Shown: positions 1 through 20,881 of the stretch, piece after piece
Position numbering within the stretch: the stretch's first letter is position 1
How the letters are laid out: every line of letters starts with the position of its first letter
Made by a program: the position numbers and the translations under genes
Assembly (NCBI GenBank): GCA_018350325.1
Contig: JAEVLN010000015.1
Span: 1,632,008-1,696,007, forward strand
From: Globodera rostochiensis
Lineage: Eukaryota; Nematoda; Chromadorea; Rhabditida; Heteroderidae
Length of the DNA stretch: 64,000 nt
Reading direction: 5' to 3'
The notes under the pieces: model-generated
What the model was told of the DNA's origin: nothing
Databases searched by the model: none
What the model saw: only the letters and a program-made list of their open reading frames with translations

Positions 1-1100
1 GTCGCACTTTGCGTACTCCGTCAACAAAAGTTCGAATGAGGCGAGGAACACGCGGGAGAAAATGTCCAACTGAACGTTTCGACGTTTCATCGGCGCATTT
101 CCCTCTCCAGATCACTTGCTGTGCCGCCGTGTTCACATTGCTGATTTCGTGCTGGAAGCCCGCGTCACTGATCAGCTTGATGGCGAAGTTCAGCATCAGA
201 CAGTGCGGGAAGTGTTCGGCCAGTTCGAACACGAGCCGTCGCCAGCACTGATGACTGATCAACATTGGGATCCAATCGATGCCCTCGGTCCCGTCCATCT
301 CGAAAATGGTGTCCACCGCCTCGGACGAAAAGCGTCGTTTGATCATTTGACAGACGGTCGACTCAAAGCAGTCTCTCACCAACGGACACCCGCTGAAATT
401 CGTTAATTAGTGGTGGTTCATTCATTAACAATTTAAATGCCCTCCCTACTCAATCTTGCTCTGTGCGTTTTCGAGCAGATTTGCCTGTGAAGTGCTGCTA
501 CTGCTTGCACCAGCATCGTCCAGTTCAAGGTCAGCAAGCCAACAGGCTGTCGGGGGATGGACAAGTCAGGGACAACCGGAAACGACAAACCGTCCAAACC
601 TAGCAAATTGGCAAACTGCCCAAGGCCATGGTAATTGTTGGACAGAAGTTCAACAACACGTTCTGCACAATTGGAAGTGAAATTAAACGGAAATTCCCCC
701 CCCCCCCTTCTCGCCTGGTTGGCCGCCCGCCTGGAAGAAGGCCATCATTGTGGCGATCACTTGGGGCTCCATCACAAAATCACGCACTAAAAAGCGTAAG
801 AAAACAACGGGAATGGAGCTATTCAATATGAATAAACGGAAAAGCCATTTTATTTAATCCCGAGACAACGCCCAAATGCCAAAAACGTTTAACGGGGGGG
901 GGGGGGGGGGGTCAAATGCCACCAAATAGTGTAAATGGACTCGAGAAAAGCTCCACGCAGTGGCCTTGGATGAGTTCAACATCAGTCAGCTGCTGCGTGC
1001 TTTTTGATTGTCCGTTTCCGTCCAGGGCGGCCTCCGACCCAGCGTCCTCCCCCACATAATCAACTCCTCCAATTCCACAATGTTGTTCGTTCTCATCCAT
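1..1100 (-). CDS. NELFCD: NELF-C/D (TH1) subunit of negative elongation factor, 3' end outside window
   Basis: Encodes the N-terminal part of the NELF-C/D subunit, which pauses RNA polymerase II near promoters in the nucleus. I join six exons on the minus strand: 1100-941, 786-715, 662-600, 546-450, 392-116 and 69-1; all phases agree. Family hallmarks in order are an acidic N-terminus, RDFVMEP, FFQAGG, ELLSNNY, then the strongly conserved CLMLNFAIKLISDAG and the following FSRVFL. The start is the ATG at 1100, which opens the acidic leader as in animal homologues. The intron after 715 has a GC donor (CCAG/gcgaga); a GT donor there would not keep the conserved frame. The gene runs off the left edge, so the C-terminal part is missing. 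It lies 242 bp downstream of NIPP1 on the same strand, so the two could be co-transcribed. Confidence 0.93.
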
Positions 1101-1342
1101 TTGAATTTGAACAAATCTGTAAAATATTTATAACCGATACGACGCATAAAGAAGACAACACAAAATTGTATATGTATAGTATAAGCATGAAGACGAAAAC
1201 GTGCAAAAAGCGGTTAAACGGAATACACAACAAAGGGAAAATGCGGAAATAAAGGACGAGTCGGGGGGAGGGGGGTGAGATGTGTTTGGATATAATACTT
1301 AACAACAAATATATTCATTAATGGAAGATTTTGCATCGGTGA

Positions 1343-3333
1343 TCAGAGAATGCTGCCCGATCGTCGACGCATATCAGCCGGCCAAGCCTCTTTCGCGTAT
1401 TTCTTCTTCAACGGACACTCTTCAGCTTCTGCTGCCAATGGAGCGCCGCCAACTGAGAGAAATTGAATAGAAAGAGAGAGAAAGGAATGGAAATGCACTG
1501 CTTTTTGAGAACTTCCTTCAATACCCTCAAAATTTCAAACGAAAAAAGGAAATTATTCGTGGAGTTTTGTTGGCATAACCCAGCCGATGGTGCCACAACA
1601 TACCGGATTCTCCGACGACTCCGAGCAGTTGTCTGGACGAAGATTTTGCTGGTGAAGGCCCATATTTCGTTGCTTGAGACGCAATTTTAGCAGCGGCAAG
1701 CGACGGCAAAGCAGGAGAATAGCTGTGGAAAAAAATGGTTTTTTTCATGAAAATATTTCACAATTCCCCAACAGTTCCAGGTCGGGCGCCGCGTTAAGAC
1801 TCAGCGATCCGAGCGTAATTGAGCCGGGCCGACAGCCGGAAGCCGACAAACGAGCCCCGGCAGGCGAAGCGGTCGACGGCACCTGAGAATGCGGATGATG
1901 GCATTTTATTTGATAGGTCCCGGAGGCCTCCAAAAACAATCACTTTTTTCTTCTTCGGCTCACTGGGTGTGTAGAAGTCGAACAACTGATCCTCCACGTC
2001 TCGTTGACGTCGATGCGTGTTTGACATGGGAATGACCGCAGTACGAACCATATTCCTTGTAAGGGATGATGTGGAAAATTTGGAAATTGCTCGTCTAAAC
2101 GCGCATTTTTTAATTTGTTGGTTATACATATTCGTTTTTGAATTAAAGCTAGCACACACATTCTAAAGAATACGCTTACCTGAACCTGCCGACGTTCGGG
2201 TCGACTTCCTCTGAAATGATTTTGTCGAATTGATTCAGACTTGCGGCCACCACAAAACAACTTACCCGGGTTGATGACCTCCTCCTCCTCGTTGAATTTG
2301 ACGTTCGGCCGTTGGCGCAACTTTAGACGCGCCTCCGACAAAGTTTGCGAGATAGTCGGGATTCGCCGATTGTTGGCCGTGTTCAGTTCGGTCACATTCT
2401 GAAGCAGGCATTTTGGTCTCAATAATAATAATAATGATTCAAAATAGAAGTGCTCACGTCCAGGTCACTCTGAGCCAATGAAAAACTGTTCTCCAACTCA
2501 AAATCCTCGTCCATTTCATCGCCAGCACCACTTGAGCTGAGACTCTAAACTTGGGAAATTGCAATTAATTTGGGTTCTGATGTGAGGAGAATCGGAAGTT
2601 TTTTAAATAAACAAATAACCTTTTCTCCCAAATAATATTTGCGCGTTGAGGCACCAAAATGAAAGGATTGATCGGTGTTGAGAAAAACGGGTGACAATGC
2701 CGGGATTTTGACATTGTCCACAAAAGTGCCATGGCCTAAACAAGACTTTCTATAGGCTAACGACATACAAACAATTCATCCAACATTATCTTTCTAAACC
2801 TCTTTTTTGTGAGAGTGTCTAAAATTCATAAAAATTAATCCGCTCACTGCTCTCCAAATCGACTAAAGCAAAACGCTTCAACAGTTTGTGGTAAAGCAGG
2901 ACGGCATGTACACGAGAGCAGGAGGCATGTTCAGAAAGCTGAAACAAGCTTGGGTGAACATAAACAAGCTTTTCATAATCTCGATTAAACATGGAATTTG
3001 TGTGACCCATAAAATGCATAAATTCAGTTAGCTCTATTTGAAAGTGCCCTTCCACACACCCGGTACTATTAGCCCCAACCAAAACCTCGTTGACAAACGA
3101 ACAATTGAACTCACAAAATCGCAGTCCGATGGGTTCCGTCCAAAGTAATAGTGTCCCTTTTCGTCTATCAGCAACTTCTGAACAATTTTTGGACACGCAT
3201 GAAAACCCAACGTGTGCAGATCCTATCCCCGCACCTGCATAAGCTTTTCACCCTTTAGCACGTCCAAATGTGAGCCCTTCGGGGGACGGGCGAGCCAACT
3301 CGGCAACGGGAACAGATCCTTCTCGGACGCCAT
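1343..3333 (-). CDS. PPP1R8: NIPP1, nuclear inhibitor of protein phosphatase 1 (FHA domain)
   Basis: Nuclear regulatory and targeting subunit of protein phosphatase 1, also linked to splicing. Eleven exons join in phase: 3333-3235, 3177-3115, 2938-2848, 2735-2620, 2544-2458, 2398-2266, 2210-2180, 2055-1944, 1882-1773, 1722-1604 and 1431-1343. They give 349 residues, matching the usual length of about 350. The FHA domain (about residues 15-125) has the diagnostic FGRNP, SCSRVHA, SHGTF and FGASTR motifs. The central PP1-docking region reads NVKF then EVDPNVGRFRNMV, so V and F of the RVxF-type motif are kept but the residue just before V is Asn. The C-terminus has the family signature KKKYAKEAWP. 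All introns in this model are GT-AG. The next gene upstream on the same strand is SMG-1, 684 bp away. Confidence 0.96.
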
Positions 3334-4017
3334 TTTCTCATCGATTTTGTTTGCTTGATGAACTCATCAATCAAATTAATGCAAATCACTAACATTATAA
3401 ATATAACAAAAGCAAATGAACAGAATAAATTTGCAAATAAAACGCAAGTTCGATGCTTTATTCATTTGAGCCCATTGAAATGCGGCGACATGCCATTTGT
3501 TTTTTTATTGGGCTTCAACATTTTTTGTGTATTGATTGATAATCTTTTGACAAACGAATTAATTTCCCATCGAAAAAACTTCTGATCCACCAGAGAGCAG
3601 TCCGTGGTGTTAATTGAAAAAAGTGGGTCAGGACAAATAACGATAATTGATGGTGGGATGAGGCGATGATGGAGGGTTTGTTTCATAGCCATTGCATGAT
3701 TCGGGAGTGATGTGTTGAGAGCGTTGTATGTACCAAATCAAACTCTTCCTGGTAAGCAAAAATTGCAAATTGGTCATTACACCAAACAAAACAAAAAACC
3801 GACCGACCGACCAGCCTTGCCAATGCGCACGAAAGTGTCCATTTGTTAAGGTGGCCACCCAACGCTTTCTTGCCCATGGGAAAGATTTTCCTGTAATTAA
3901 AATAAAAAATAAATAAAATTCACAACAAATCACCCACCAAACACATCTCTCAACAGACTGACCATGACCAGACAGCAGCAAGTTCACCAATTTGTTCATT
4001 TTGCAATAGCCAAAACG
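3334..4017. other. Intergenic region between SMG-1 and NIPP1
   Basis: A 684-bp AT-rich spacer between the SMG-1 stop and the NIPP1 start. I see no convincing coding exon, RNA gene or repeat. It presumably holds the SMG-1 3' UTR and the NIPP1 promoter or trans-splice acceptor. Confidence 0.6.
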
Positions 4018-12503
<8,486 letters not shown>

Positions 12504-12968
12504 TCTAAACTTTTGGGGTTCGTTTCGCCTCATCTACAACATTAATTTGCTCAAATCAATATTAGAAGTTTGTACGGGTATTCGGGGACGTAGAATCCGA
12601 TTCAGACATACACTTCGACCTATAAGAACCCCGACCCGAATTTGAATGCTCTAAAAGCAAAATTTTTTAATTTTTGGACATTTTTAAGCAAATTCCAAGA
12701 AAATTAACCAATTTGGCCATCTGTCAATATTCAAATTTAAACGAAAATTCTTCAAAAAAAAAATTCCAGAAATCTTAAATAAAGGACGGAAACATTGCCC
12801 AAGAAAGCCGACCGTAGATCAGGCTATAAAGCGTATATTGGACAGCCGTGCCCTTGGCAATTTTGTAAAAAATAGAAAAAAGCAAGAAATGAAACGCTGG
12901 CACTGAACACGGATTTTATTTAATTGGAATAAATTTATATTTTTCACGCAGGACTTCATCAGCAATTA
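12504..12968. other. Divergent promoter region between smg-1 and ARPC1
   Basis: A 465-bp AT-rich spacer between two divergent starts, presumably a shared promoter region. It contains, at about 12,573-12,650, a fragment resembling the interior of the foldback element at 30,478-30,823 (both have GGGTATTC followed by CGTAGAATCCGA and Cys/Gly-poor AT-rich flanks). No coding exon seen. Confidence 0.5.
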
Positions 12969-15224
12969 ATGAATGCACAAAATAATTCTCCAGTCCAAGA
13001 TTGGCTTCTTAATATTGGACCAATTTCTTGTCATGCCTGGAACAAGGACAGAACTCGTCAGTTTGTTTTCTGCGTTTTTTTTAAAATAAAATCCGGTTTA
13101 TTTTGAGTGGGAATTAAAGAATTTGGTTAAAATTTGAAAACCCGGGTTTAAAGCTTTGCAGCCGGTTAACCGAAACCCGGGTTGCTATCCTTACAAATTA
13201 GTGCATATACTATCACAAAATAACACTAAGCTAGTGTATTTTAATTTACATTTCTACAGAATTGGCCGTCTCACCATCCAACAATGAGATCCATATATTC
13301 GCACGATCAGATTCCTCCTGGAAGCCGTTGCATGTGCTTACTGAACATGATTTGCTGATCACTGGCTTAGATTGGTTTGTAAAGGGAGTGGGTGAAGCAA
13401 AAAATGAAGAGGGAATATTATAAAAATTTAAAAAAAAATCGTTTTTATTTTGTCCAGGGCTCCAAGCACAAATCGACTCGTTTCATGTTCCCAAGACAAA
13501 AATGCATTTGTATGGACTTGGGAGGCCGAAAAAAACATTTGGAAACCGGAGATGGTTCTCGTACGAGCCAACAGAGCTGCGACGTGCGTCAAATGGTCAC
13601 CAAATGGTCGGTCGATCACCGGGTTTTTGGTTAAATTGACTTCGGTTTAGGCCATTTTAATTTATGCAATTTATTTTTTTATTCAGAGAACAAATTCGCT
13701 GTTGGGACCGGTGCGCGGATGGTGGCCATTTGTTACTATGATGTATTGTAACGCAATTTACCTAACAATTAATTAATTGTTTTGTAATTTTGGTGTCAGC
13801 GGGAAAATGACTGGTGGGTGGCAAAGCAAATTAAAAAGCCGATGCGTTCCACCGTCACTTCGTTGGATTGGCATCCGAACAACATTTTGTTGGCTGTGGG
13901 CGCCTGTGACTTCAAAGCGCGCGTTTTTTCCGCTTATGTTAAAGAGGCAAGTGCCCGCCGCTAAACCAAACATTTAATGACAACAAATTGGTTACATTAA
14001 ACTTATTGGATATAAATACAAATTTAAACTTTTTTGTTTACAAAATCTTCGATTTCAATACATTGAGCATTTTGTCCCTGGTGCATTTTATGGAAAATTC
14101 GTTCAGATTGACGAAAAACCGGCACCAAATCCTTGGGGGACGAAGATGCCGCTTGGTGAACTGCTCAAGGAATACCAGTCGAGTAGGCCGTTTCTTTTTT
14201 GCTCCGAATTAAATTTGGCACAAAATGAATGACGCACGAAGCTGCTTTTGCTTAAACGCAATCATTTCGATGCCAATTTGTTTTTAATTTTAGCGGGCTG
14301 GGTGCATGATTTGGCATTTTCGCCTTCTGGCGGTAAACTTGTTTGGGTAATGTTCCGCTCCTGATTTTATTAATTATGAACAAAAAGTGTTCAGGTCTCC
14401 CATGATTCGTCCATTTCCGTCATTGACAAATCTAATTCTTTGCAGCAGGAACGCCCAATTGAATTCAAAACAGCGTTTTTGCCATTCACTTCTGTCCGAT
14501 GGGTTAATGAGACAAATATTGTGGCCGCTGTCAGCGCAATCTTTCCCCTCCCCCGCCGGCTTCAAACAAATACTTTTAGGGCCACGATTGTTCTCCGATA
14601 TTGTTCACTTTCGACGGCGTCGCATTGAAATTAAAATGCAAATTGGTGAGGGAGGGGCTTTAAAGTTGAATGGCAATAAAGGCTTCTCAATAAATTAATT
14701 ATTATAAGAAGGCATTTAAACGAAGAAGAAAAAACTTGAATTATTTGGGAGTTTTTAGAAAATGATAAATTAAAGGTTCGTTGGTCAATTGAGCATCGAA
14801 TTGCACTGTTTTTTCTTAGGATGTGCCGCCGGAAAGCAAAAATGGTTCGCATGTGAGCTCGGCCTTCGAAATGTTTCGCAGCATCGACAAAAAGGCGGTG
14901 TCCGTCGATTCCCCGCTGAGTTCAACCGCTCTGAAAACGTTGCACCAAAATTCGATTATGTCCGTGTCGCGTCCCTTTTCGGGGGCAGTTTTACGGTTTA
15001 ATACCGCCAATTTAGGCAAATTCGACCGCACACCGGCTGCTCCAACCAGACGGGAACAGTCAGCAAATTCTCAACCTGCAGCCTCGACGGTGTCGTGGCG
15101 CTTTGGGATGTTCAGGTTGACCGCCCCCCCCCCCCCATATTTTAAGGGTGTTTCGAAATCGCTTTTTGATTCTTAAAAATTATAGGAAGTTTTCGAATAT
15201 TGTCAGGTACGGTCAAACGCGTGA
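12969..15224 (+). CDS. arx-3: ARPC1, p41-Arc WD-repeat subunit of the Arp2/3 complex
   Basis: Subunit 1 of the actin-nucleating Arp2/3 complex, a seven-b-blade WD40 propeller. Twelve exons join in phase: 12969-13056, 13260-13374, 13458-13606, 13687-13742, 13800-13946, 14107-14182, 14294-14346, 14395-14529, 14580-14645, 14820-14959, 15016-15115 and 15186-15224. The product is about 387 residues (family about 370). Conserved stretches include [95 protein letters not shown] and a final WD near VALWDVQ. The intron after 13946 begins with GC (GAG/gcaagt); no GT donor preserves SAYVKE. The intron after 15115 contains a poly(C) run. The short last exon is the least certain part. Confidence 0.94.
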
Positions 15225-16106
15225 CGTTTTGGCGTGCCATTTGTTACAATACTTTGACTGTGTTACCATTAATTATAATTTAATTTGGACTTAATTATCT
15301 CCGAGGCCATGACGCGCATCCCTCTCTAAATTCATCGTTTTACATATAATTTGTGGTTGCTGTATATTATTCTTTCTTAACCATAACAAGCTGCTGGTCT
15401 TACAATTAGCGTAATAAACTTTTGACGTCGATTACTCAATTTAATTAATTTTAGAAACGCCTTGGCCGGCCTTTGCTGAATGGGGCCACATCGGCGCTTT
15501 AGGCAGTGACAGTGTTAAATCCGACAAAAAGATCGATCGACAAATGATAACAACAAATTATTGTAATTGAAGACAAATGGGCGATGTTTAAAATGAACGG
15601 AATCGGGGGGGGGGGGGGGGGGGGCTTTTCCCCCACTTTTTGTGTTAACGTGCCACAAAGTTTTGCTGCTTCTCCATTGTACGATTCATAGTTTTCATTA
15701 TGCTCTTTTTTTGCATGGGATAATTCGATTTTTTCATTATTTTGCTCGACCTATTCGATCGTCCCATAATATTTAATTAAATGTTATAATTATGATATCA
15801 CAAAATTTCTCAGCTTTGTTTTGTTCAATCACAAACAAACGTTCAATGTTCCTTTTGATGTGAGATAAAACAATAAAAAGGGAATTTTGTTTAATTGCGG
15901 CCAAAAGTTTTGGTCCAATTCAACTGACTGACACTGCTCCAAATCCTCTCATCCTCCGGCGTTTTGGTTGCCGGAGTAACCGGGGGGAGGGGGGGGGGAC
16001 ATCAATTAGCATTAATCACTTCCACAATTTCGCGCATCTTCAAGCCGTCCGTCCTCCCTCATTAGCCGGTCATTGTCTTGCGTTTGTTTGCATTCAAATC
16101 CACGAA
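15225..16106 (+). other. Intergenic region between ARPC1 and the CNG channel
   Basis: An 882-bp spacer with a poly(G) run of about 18 bases near 15,606 and a shorter G tract near 15,985. It presumably holds the ARPC1 3' UTR and the channel promoter. I find no supported exon. Confidence 0.5.
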
Positions 16107-19100
16107 ATGCGTCGTCATTTGCGGTCCTTCCCGACCGACACTTTCGAAAGACGAGTCAAACGCCGTGTGGACTCAATTGCCAATGTTTTGGTCAGTTAAA
16201 ACGGCAAAAAAGGAAACAAATTACCTAAAATATTTTATATCTTTTAAAATTCGATTGTAATTTGTCCAAATGCTTTCAATTTTTGTGTGGGTAATCTTTT
16301 GGCAATAAAACGCGGCATTAATGTTTAAATTTTAAAGAAAAATGGCCGATTCAGACGAACATTTCCACCGATGTGTTGGACTCGGCACGCAGCACATCGA
16401 CCGTCGAATTGGAGTCGGCACGTCCAATTTCGGCGGCAATGATCGGCCGCCCATTGGAAGAAATATGCCGGAAAGGACTTTTGCCGGGAGAAGTAATTCC
16501 ATCGCACAAGGACAGAAAAAAACCAGCGAAAGGAATGACAGAGTGAGGAACGGGAGGGGTGCAATGAGCGGCACTTTGGGAGGGGTGGAATAGTGATCGG
16601 CACTTTGGGAGGGGCGAAATGGTGGCACTTTGAGAGGGGTGGAATGGTGGCACTTTGGGAGGGGTGGAATGGTGATCGGCACTTTGGGAGGGGCGAATGG
16701 TGGCACTTTGAGAGGGGTGGAATGGTGGCACTTTGGGAGGGGTGGAATAGTGATCGGAGCATTTCTTACGATCTGAAAGTGGATCAAGGCTTAGTCCTGT
16801 CTTTTTGGGTTGTGATCTGATGACCGTTTTCCTGCCCCATCGATCAGGCCGACACGCATAGTCGTGGACAAAGTGGAATCTCTGCCTTTTCCTGATCAGC
16901 TGATGGCAGAGGATAATTGTCCATCGCTTGCGTCGATATCGCCTTCGTGTCTAACAAGGTTGGATGATCGGACAACTAATCGTCAATCGGCGGGGGGACA
17001 AACAACAATTAATAAGCATTGCTTTGCTTTGCAGTTCCCGCCTGCAAACCGACAACACCTCGCAACTGTCGTTTATCGTCACGCAAAAGCTGCACGAATT
17101 TGCGCGCGACCTCCGACGACGCACTTCCGCTGTCCGGGAAGAGGTCGCTCGGGCGCCGATGAGATAGGCACAGAATTCTGCAAAAACTAATCGGACGAAT
17201 TCAGCTAGTTCGAGAGCCGACTCCGGACGACGAACGCATGGACGAGGAAGGAACGGCAAGGGCCGACTCGGAAGCGGGTGCCAAGGCTTCGTTGATGTCC
17301 CTGATCGGGTTGCATCGGGTAGCCTTGGGGGGAAATTGGATAAAAAGACAAAAGGAAGGAATTCCATTCTCTGATGTTGAGGATGAAGAGTTGGACAACT
17401 TTGTGGCGACCCCTTCGCGTCTTTTGCCTGCTTATATAGACACATTCGGTGAGAAGCCTCCCCCCCCCCCCCCCCGCCCCCTCGAACCCTACCCCCCCTT
17501 CCTCTCCCGAAGCCTCCCCCCCCCCCCCCCCGAAGCCTACCCCCCCCCTCTCCCGTAGCCTCCCCCCCCCGAAGCCTACCCCCCCCCCCTCTCCCGTAGC
17601 CTCCCCCCCCCCGAAGCCTACCCCCCCCCCTCTCCCGTAGCCTCCCCCCCCCGAAGCCTACCCCCCCCCCTCTCCCGTAGCCTCCCCCCCCCGAAGCCTA
17701 CCCCCCCCCTCTCCCGTAGCCTCCCCCCCCGAAGCCTACCCCCCCCCCCCCTCTCCCGTAGCCTCCCCCCCCGAAGCCTACCCCCCCCCCCCTCTCCCGA
17801 AGCCTACCCCCCCCCCCCTTCCTCTCCCGAAGCCTCCCCCCCCCCCGAAGCCTACCCCCCCCCCCCCCTCTCCCGTAGCCTCCCCCCCCCGAAGCCTACC
17901 CCCCCCTCTCCCGAAGCCTCCCCCCCCCCCGAAGCCTACCCCCCCCCTTCTCCCGAAGCCTCCCCCCCCGAAGCCTACCCCTCCGAAGCCTCCCCCCCGC
18001 CGAATTTCTTCTTTTTCTAAACGAAGGCTCTCTGTACGTGGGATGGCTTTCCTTCGTGCTGATCGCCTTTCTCTACAACGCTTTTGTCATTCCCCTTCGC
18101 TGTTCCTACCCTTATCAGGCAGGCCAGGGCATTGGAATGGACTCGCCAAAAAACAGTTAAGACTTCCACAAATTTGCGCTTTTGGCTTCTCTGCGACTAC
18201 AGTGCTGACCTTGTGTACTTGTTGGACTTGGTGTTGGTGAAGCCCCGAATGACATTTATGCGCGATGGGATCATCGTGGTGAGCTGTCCGTGGGGATGCA
18301 CTCGGTCCATCTGCCCGAAATCGCCTCTGCAGAAGGACTCGTCCGACATGCTCAGTCACTATCTCCAGAGCGGCGTGTTCAAGCTGGACATGCTGTCGTT
18401 GCTCCCGCTAGACGTCATGTACTTGATCAGCGGACCCGTCTCCGCTTGGCGTCTCAGCCGTCTTCTGAAGTTGCATTCCTTTTGGGAGTTCTTCGACCTG
18501 CTGGACAGCGCCTTCTCCAACCCGTACGCTATCAGGTAAGCCCGAAACACGGTCTCTGGCAAGTTCAAAGGCAGCAGCCAATTCGGTGAACGGACAGACA
18601 AATGAATCATTAATTAGTTAATGACCATTCCAAACAAACATTCTTCCATTGAAGAATCGCGAAGACGTTCTGTTACATGATCTACATCATCCACTGCAAC
18701 AGCTGTGTGTACTACGTGCTCAGTGCATGGCAGGCATTTGGGTGAATTAAATGGATTTTGCTTTTGCAAAATTTGCTAATGGCTAAAATTCAGACAAATT
18801 CCCTATTTGTACAAGGGCAAATGGTATCTGAACAAATGGGTGTACAACAACGAAGGTGAGATGAGAGGGAGAGAATCATAACGATCATTTGGGCCAAAAT
18901 GGATGGAATCCGAACTTTTTTTGTGGTTCTCTCATCCAAAAGTACGGCTTAATCCGACCGAATTGTAAAGTTCTATTCCCCCGTCCACATACTGCTTGCT
19001 GTTGTTGTTCAGGGAATGCTTACATTCGCTGTTTCTACTTTACTGCTGCCGTTGCGTGCGTTTGAATTGGCCATTTTCTCAACTCCCTCCCCCAATCGCA

Positions 19101-20706
19101 GCACATCGACGGGCAACAATCCGATGCCTACAAACGTAATGCATTTGAGAATAGCTTCTTTCAGCAGAGATTTGGTGAATAAAGCCTTAGAGAGTGAGTT
19201 GTAAACGAAACCCCCTGAGGCGTCGTCATTTTTTGGATGATTTTAATAGTTTTGTGCAGGTGGTTGAGTACCTGTACATGACCTTCTCCTGGATGATGGG
19301 TGTGTTCGTGTTTGCCCTTCTGCTGGGACAGATTCGCGACATTGTGTCCAACGCGAACAAGAACAACGAGGAGTTCCGCACCAACATGGACAAGGCGTTG
19401 TACGAGTGCAAGAGACTTGACTTGCCCGAGCATTTGACGGCTCGGGTCAGGTCGTGGTAAGTGAACTTAAAGTTTTTTTGGGCCTTATCGATGCCCACCA
19501 ATGACAGGTTTCTGTACACGTGGGAGCGGCAACGGACGCTGGAGGAGAAGAAACTCGTGGAGAAGTTGCCGCTGAAGCTACAGACGGACCTGGCACTGTC
19601 CGTCCACTACAACACATTGGGAAAGGTGAAGCTTTTCCAGGTTGGTGTACAAGCCGCCCCTTCCAAAACAAACAACAACAATTTAACCCAACACACACAA
19701 AGTTCAGGACGCCGACCGAGCGTTCCTTCGCGATTTGGTGCTTCGTCTGCGTCCGGCCATCTTTCTGCCGGGCGACATGATCTGCAGGAAGGTGGGGGGG
19801 GCGAGGGGGGGGCAGGTGGGAGGGAATGTGTCGATGAATGGCACAAATAAGTGACGACAATTTAAGGGTGACGTGGGCAAGGAGATGTACATGTGAGTGG
19901 GCGGAACTCATTCATTCTTGTGGCTGCCTCTCTCCCATTAGTGTAAATAATGGCATTTTGGAAGTGGTGGGCGGTGAGCACAATGAATTGGTGTTCGCCA
20001 CACTTGCGGAGGGGTCGGTGTTCGGCGAGATCAGGCAATTACAGTATTTACTTAAATGATCAATTCGGTGACCTTTGAACGGTCAGTCTTTTGGCAATTG
20101 GCGGCAACAATCGTCGGACAGCGAACATCCGATCAAAAGGTAAAGAGCGATAAACAAAACAAATAAAATTGAAGCTTTTTAAGGCTACTCCACGCTGTTC
20201 GTCCTTTCCAAGGAGGAGCTGAACGACGTGATCAAGGACTACCCGGACGCACAGCAGCTGCTCAAGAAGAAGGCCAGGTTGGTAATGTTTTGGTCCAATG
20301 TGTGCTGGCTGATCACAGTGATCACTGATCAATTTGGGGCTGTCCGTCCATCACCAGTCCCAACCAATTGGATTATAGACAAATGCTGCGCAAGGATCAG
20401 AAAGGGAGCTCAAATGCGGCCGAAGCGCGACAGAATCTGATCGATCGGTGTCGCGTCTCTTGCGATTTGCGAACGCCGAGGCACGTCGCCCCCGCCCATT
20501 TCATTGTTAGCCCCCCCCCCCCTTTTTTTAGAATGTTAGCCGCCGTCGCCCAATTGCTTCCGCCCAACTCGCAAACGACCAAACATTTGGAAAAGGCACT
20601 CGGCGAAGACGGCGCCAACCCGCGCCCGCCGAAGAACAGCCGGTTGAGCACTCTGCCGGCTGAGTCCGAACTTCCGCCGATAAATGTGCAAAAAATGTCC
20701 CCATAA
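16107..20706 (+). CDS. tax-2: Cyclic-nucleotide-gated cation channel, TAX-2/CNGB-like beta subunit
   Basis: Subunit of a cGMP-gated sensory channel. Twenty exons join in phase from the ATG at 16107 (first exons 16107-16190, 16355-16542, 16848-16958, 17035-17143, 17205-17448; membrane exons 18027-18118, 18162-18535, 18655-18741, 18794-18855, 19013-19055, 19102-19135, 19260-19456; cytoplasmic exons 19508-19640, 19708-19791, 19867-19892, 19942-20034, 20087-20139, 20184-20277, 20379-20450, 20532-20706), about 785 residues. Residues 1-245 form a charged cytoplasmic N-terminus. S1-S6 follow, with DLVYLLDLVL in S2, a pore reading STGNNPMP, then a C-linker and a CNBD with GDMICRKGDVGKEMYIV, GSVFGEIS and NNRRTANI. 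KKKARQMLRK and QLLPP near the end resemble CNGB subunits rather than CNGA. Two introns use GC donors (18119 and 20035). The small C-terminal intron around a poly(C) run is optional: reading through also stays in frame. Confidence 0.93.
16562..16755. repeat. Minisatellite in intron of the CNG channel gene
   Basis: About seven tandem copies of a 25-29-bp unit built on GGCACTTTGGGAGGGG with a variable GTGGAATGGT or CGAAATGGT tail. The array fills most of the intron 16,543-16,847. Confidence 0.9.
17449..18026 (+). repeat. C-rich satellite filling a CNG-channel intron
   Basis: The intron between the N-terminal domain and S1 is almost wholly made of poly(C) runs of 8-14 bases separated by CGAAGCCTA, TCTCCCGTAGCCT or TCTCCCGAAGCCT. 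It begins with a normal GTGAGAAG donor and ends TTTCTAAACGAAG. The apparent proline-rich reading frames within it are a by-product of C-rich DNA. Confidence 0.9.
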
Positions 20707-20881
20707 AACGAGCTGATGATTGTTTATTTTTTTGTTTATTTAATGCAAAAAGGTAATTGAGGTTTTATGCCATTTAACTAATGAGGTCCAAATGCGTCTA
20801 ATAATCCTCTACAATGACTGTCATCACAAATGTATGGTCGATCACAGCAAAAAAGTAACAAAGCCAACCCAAAAGCATCGA

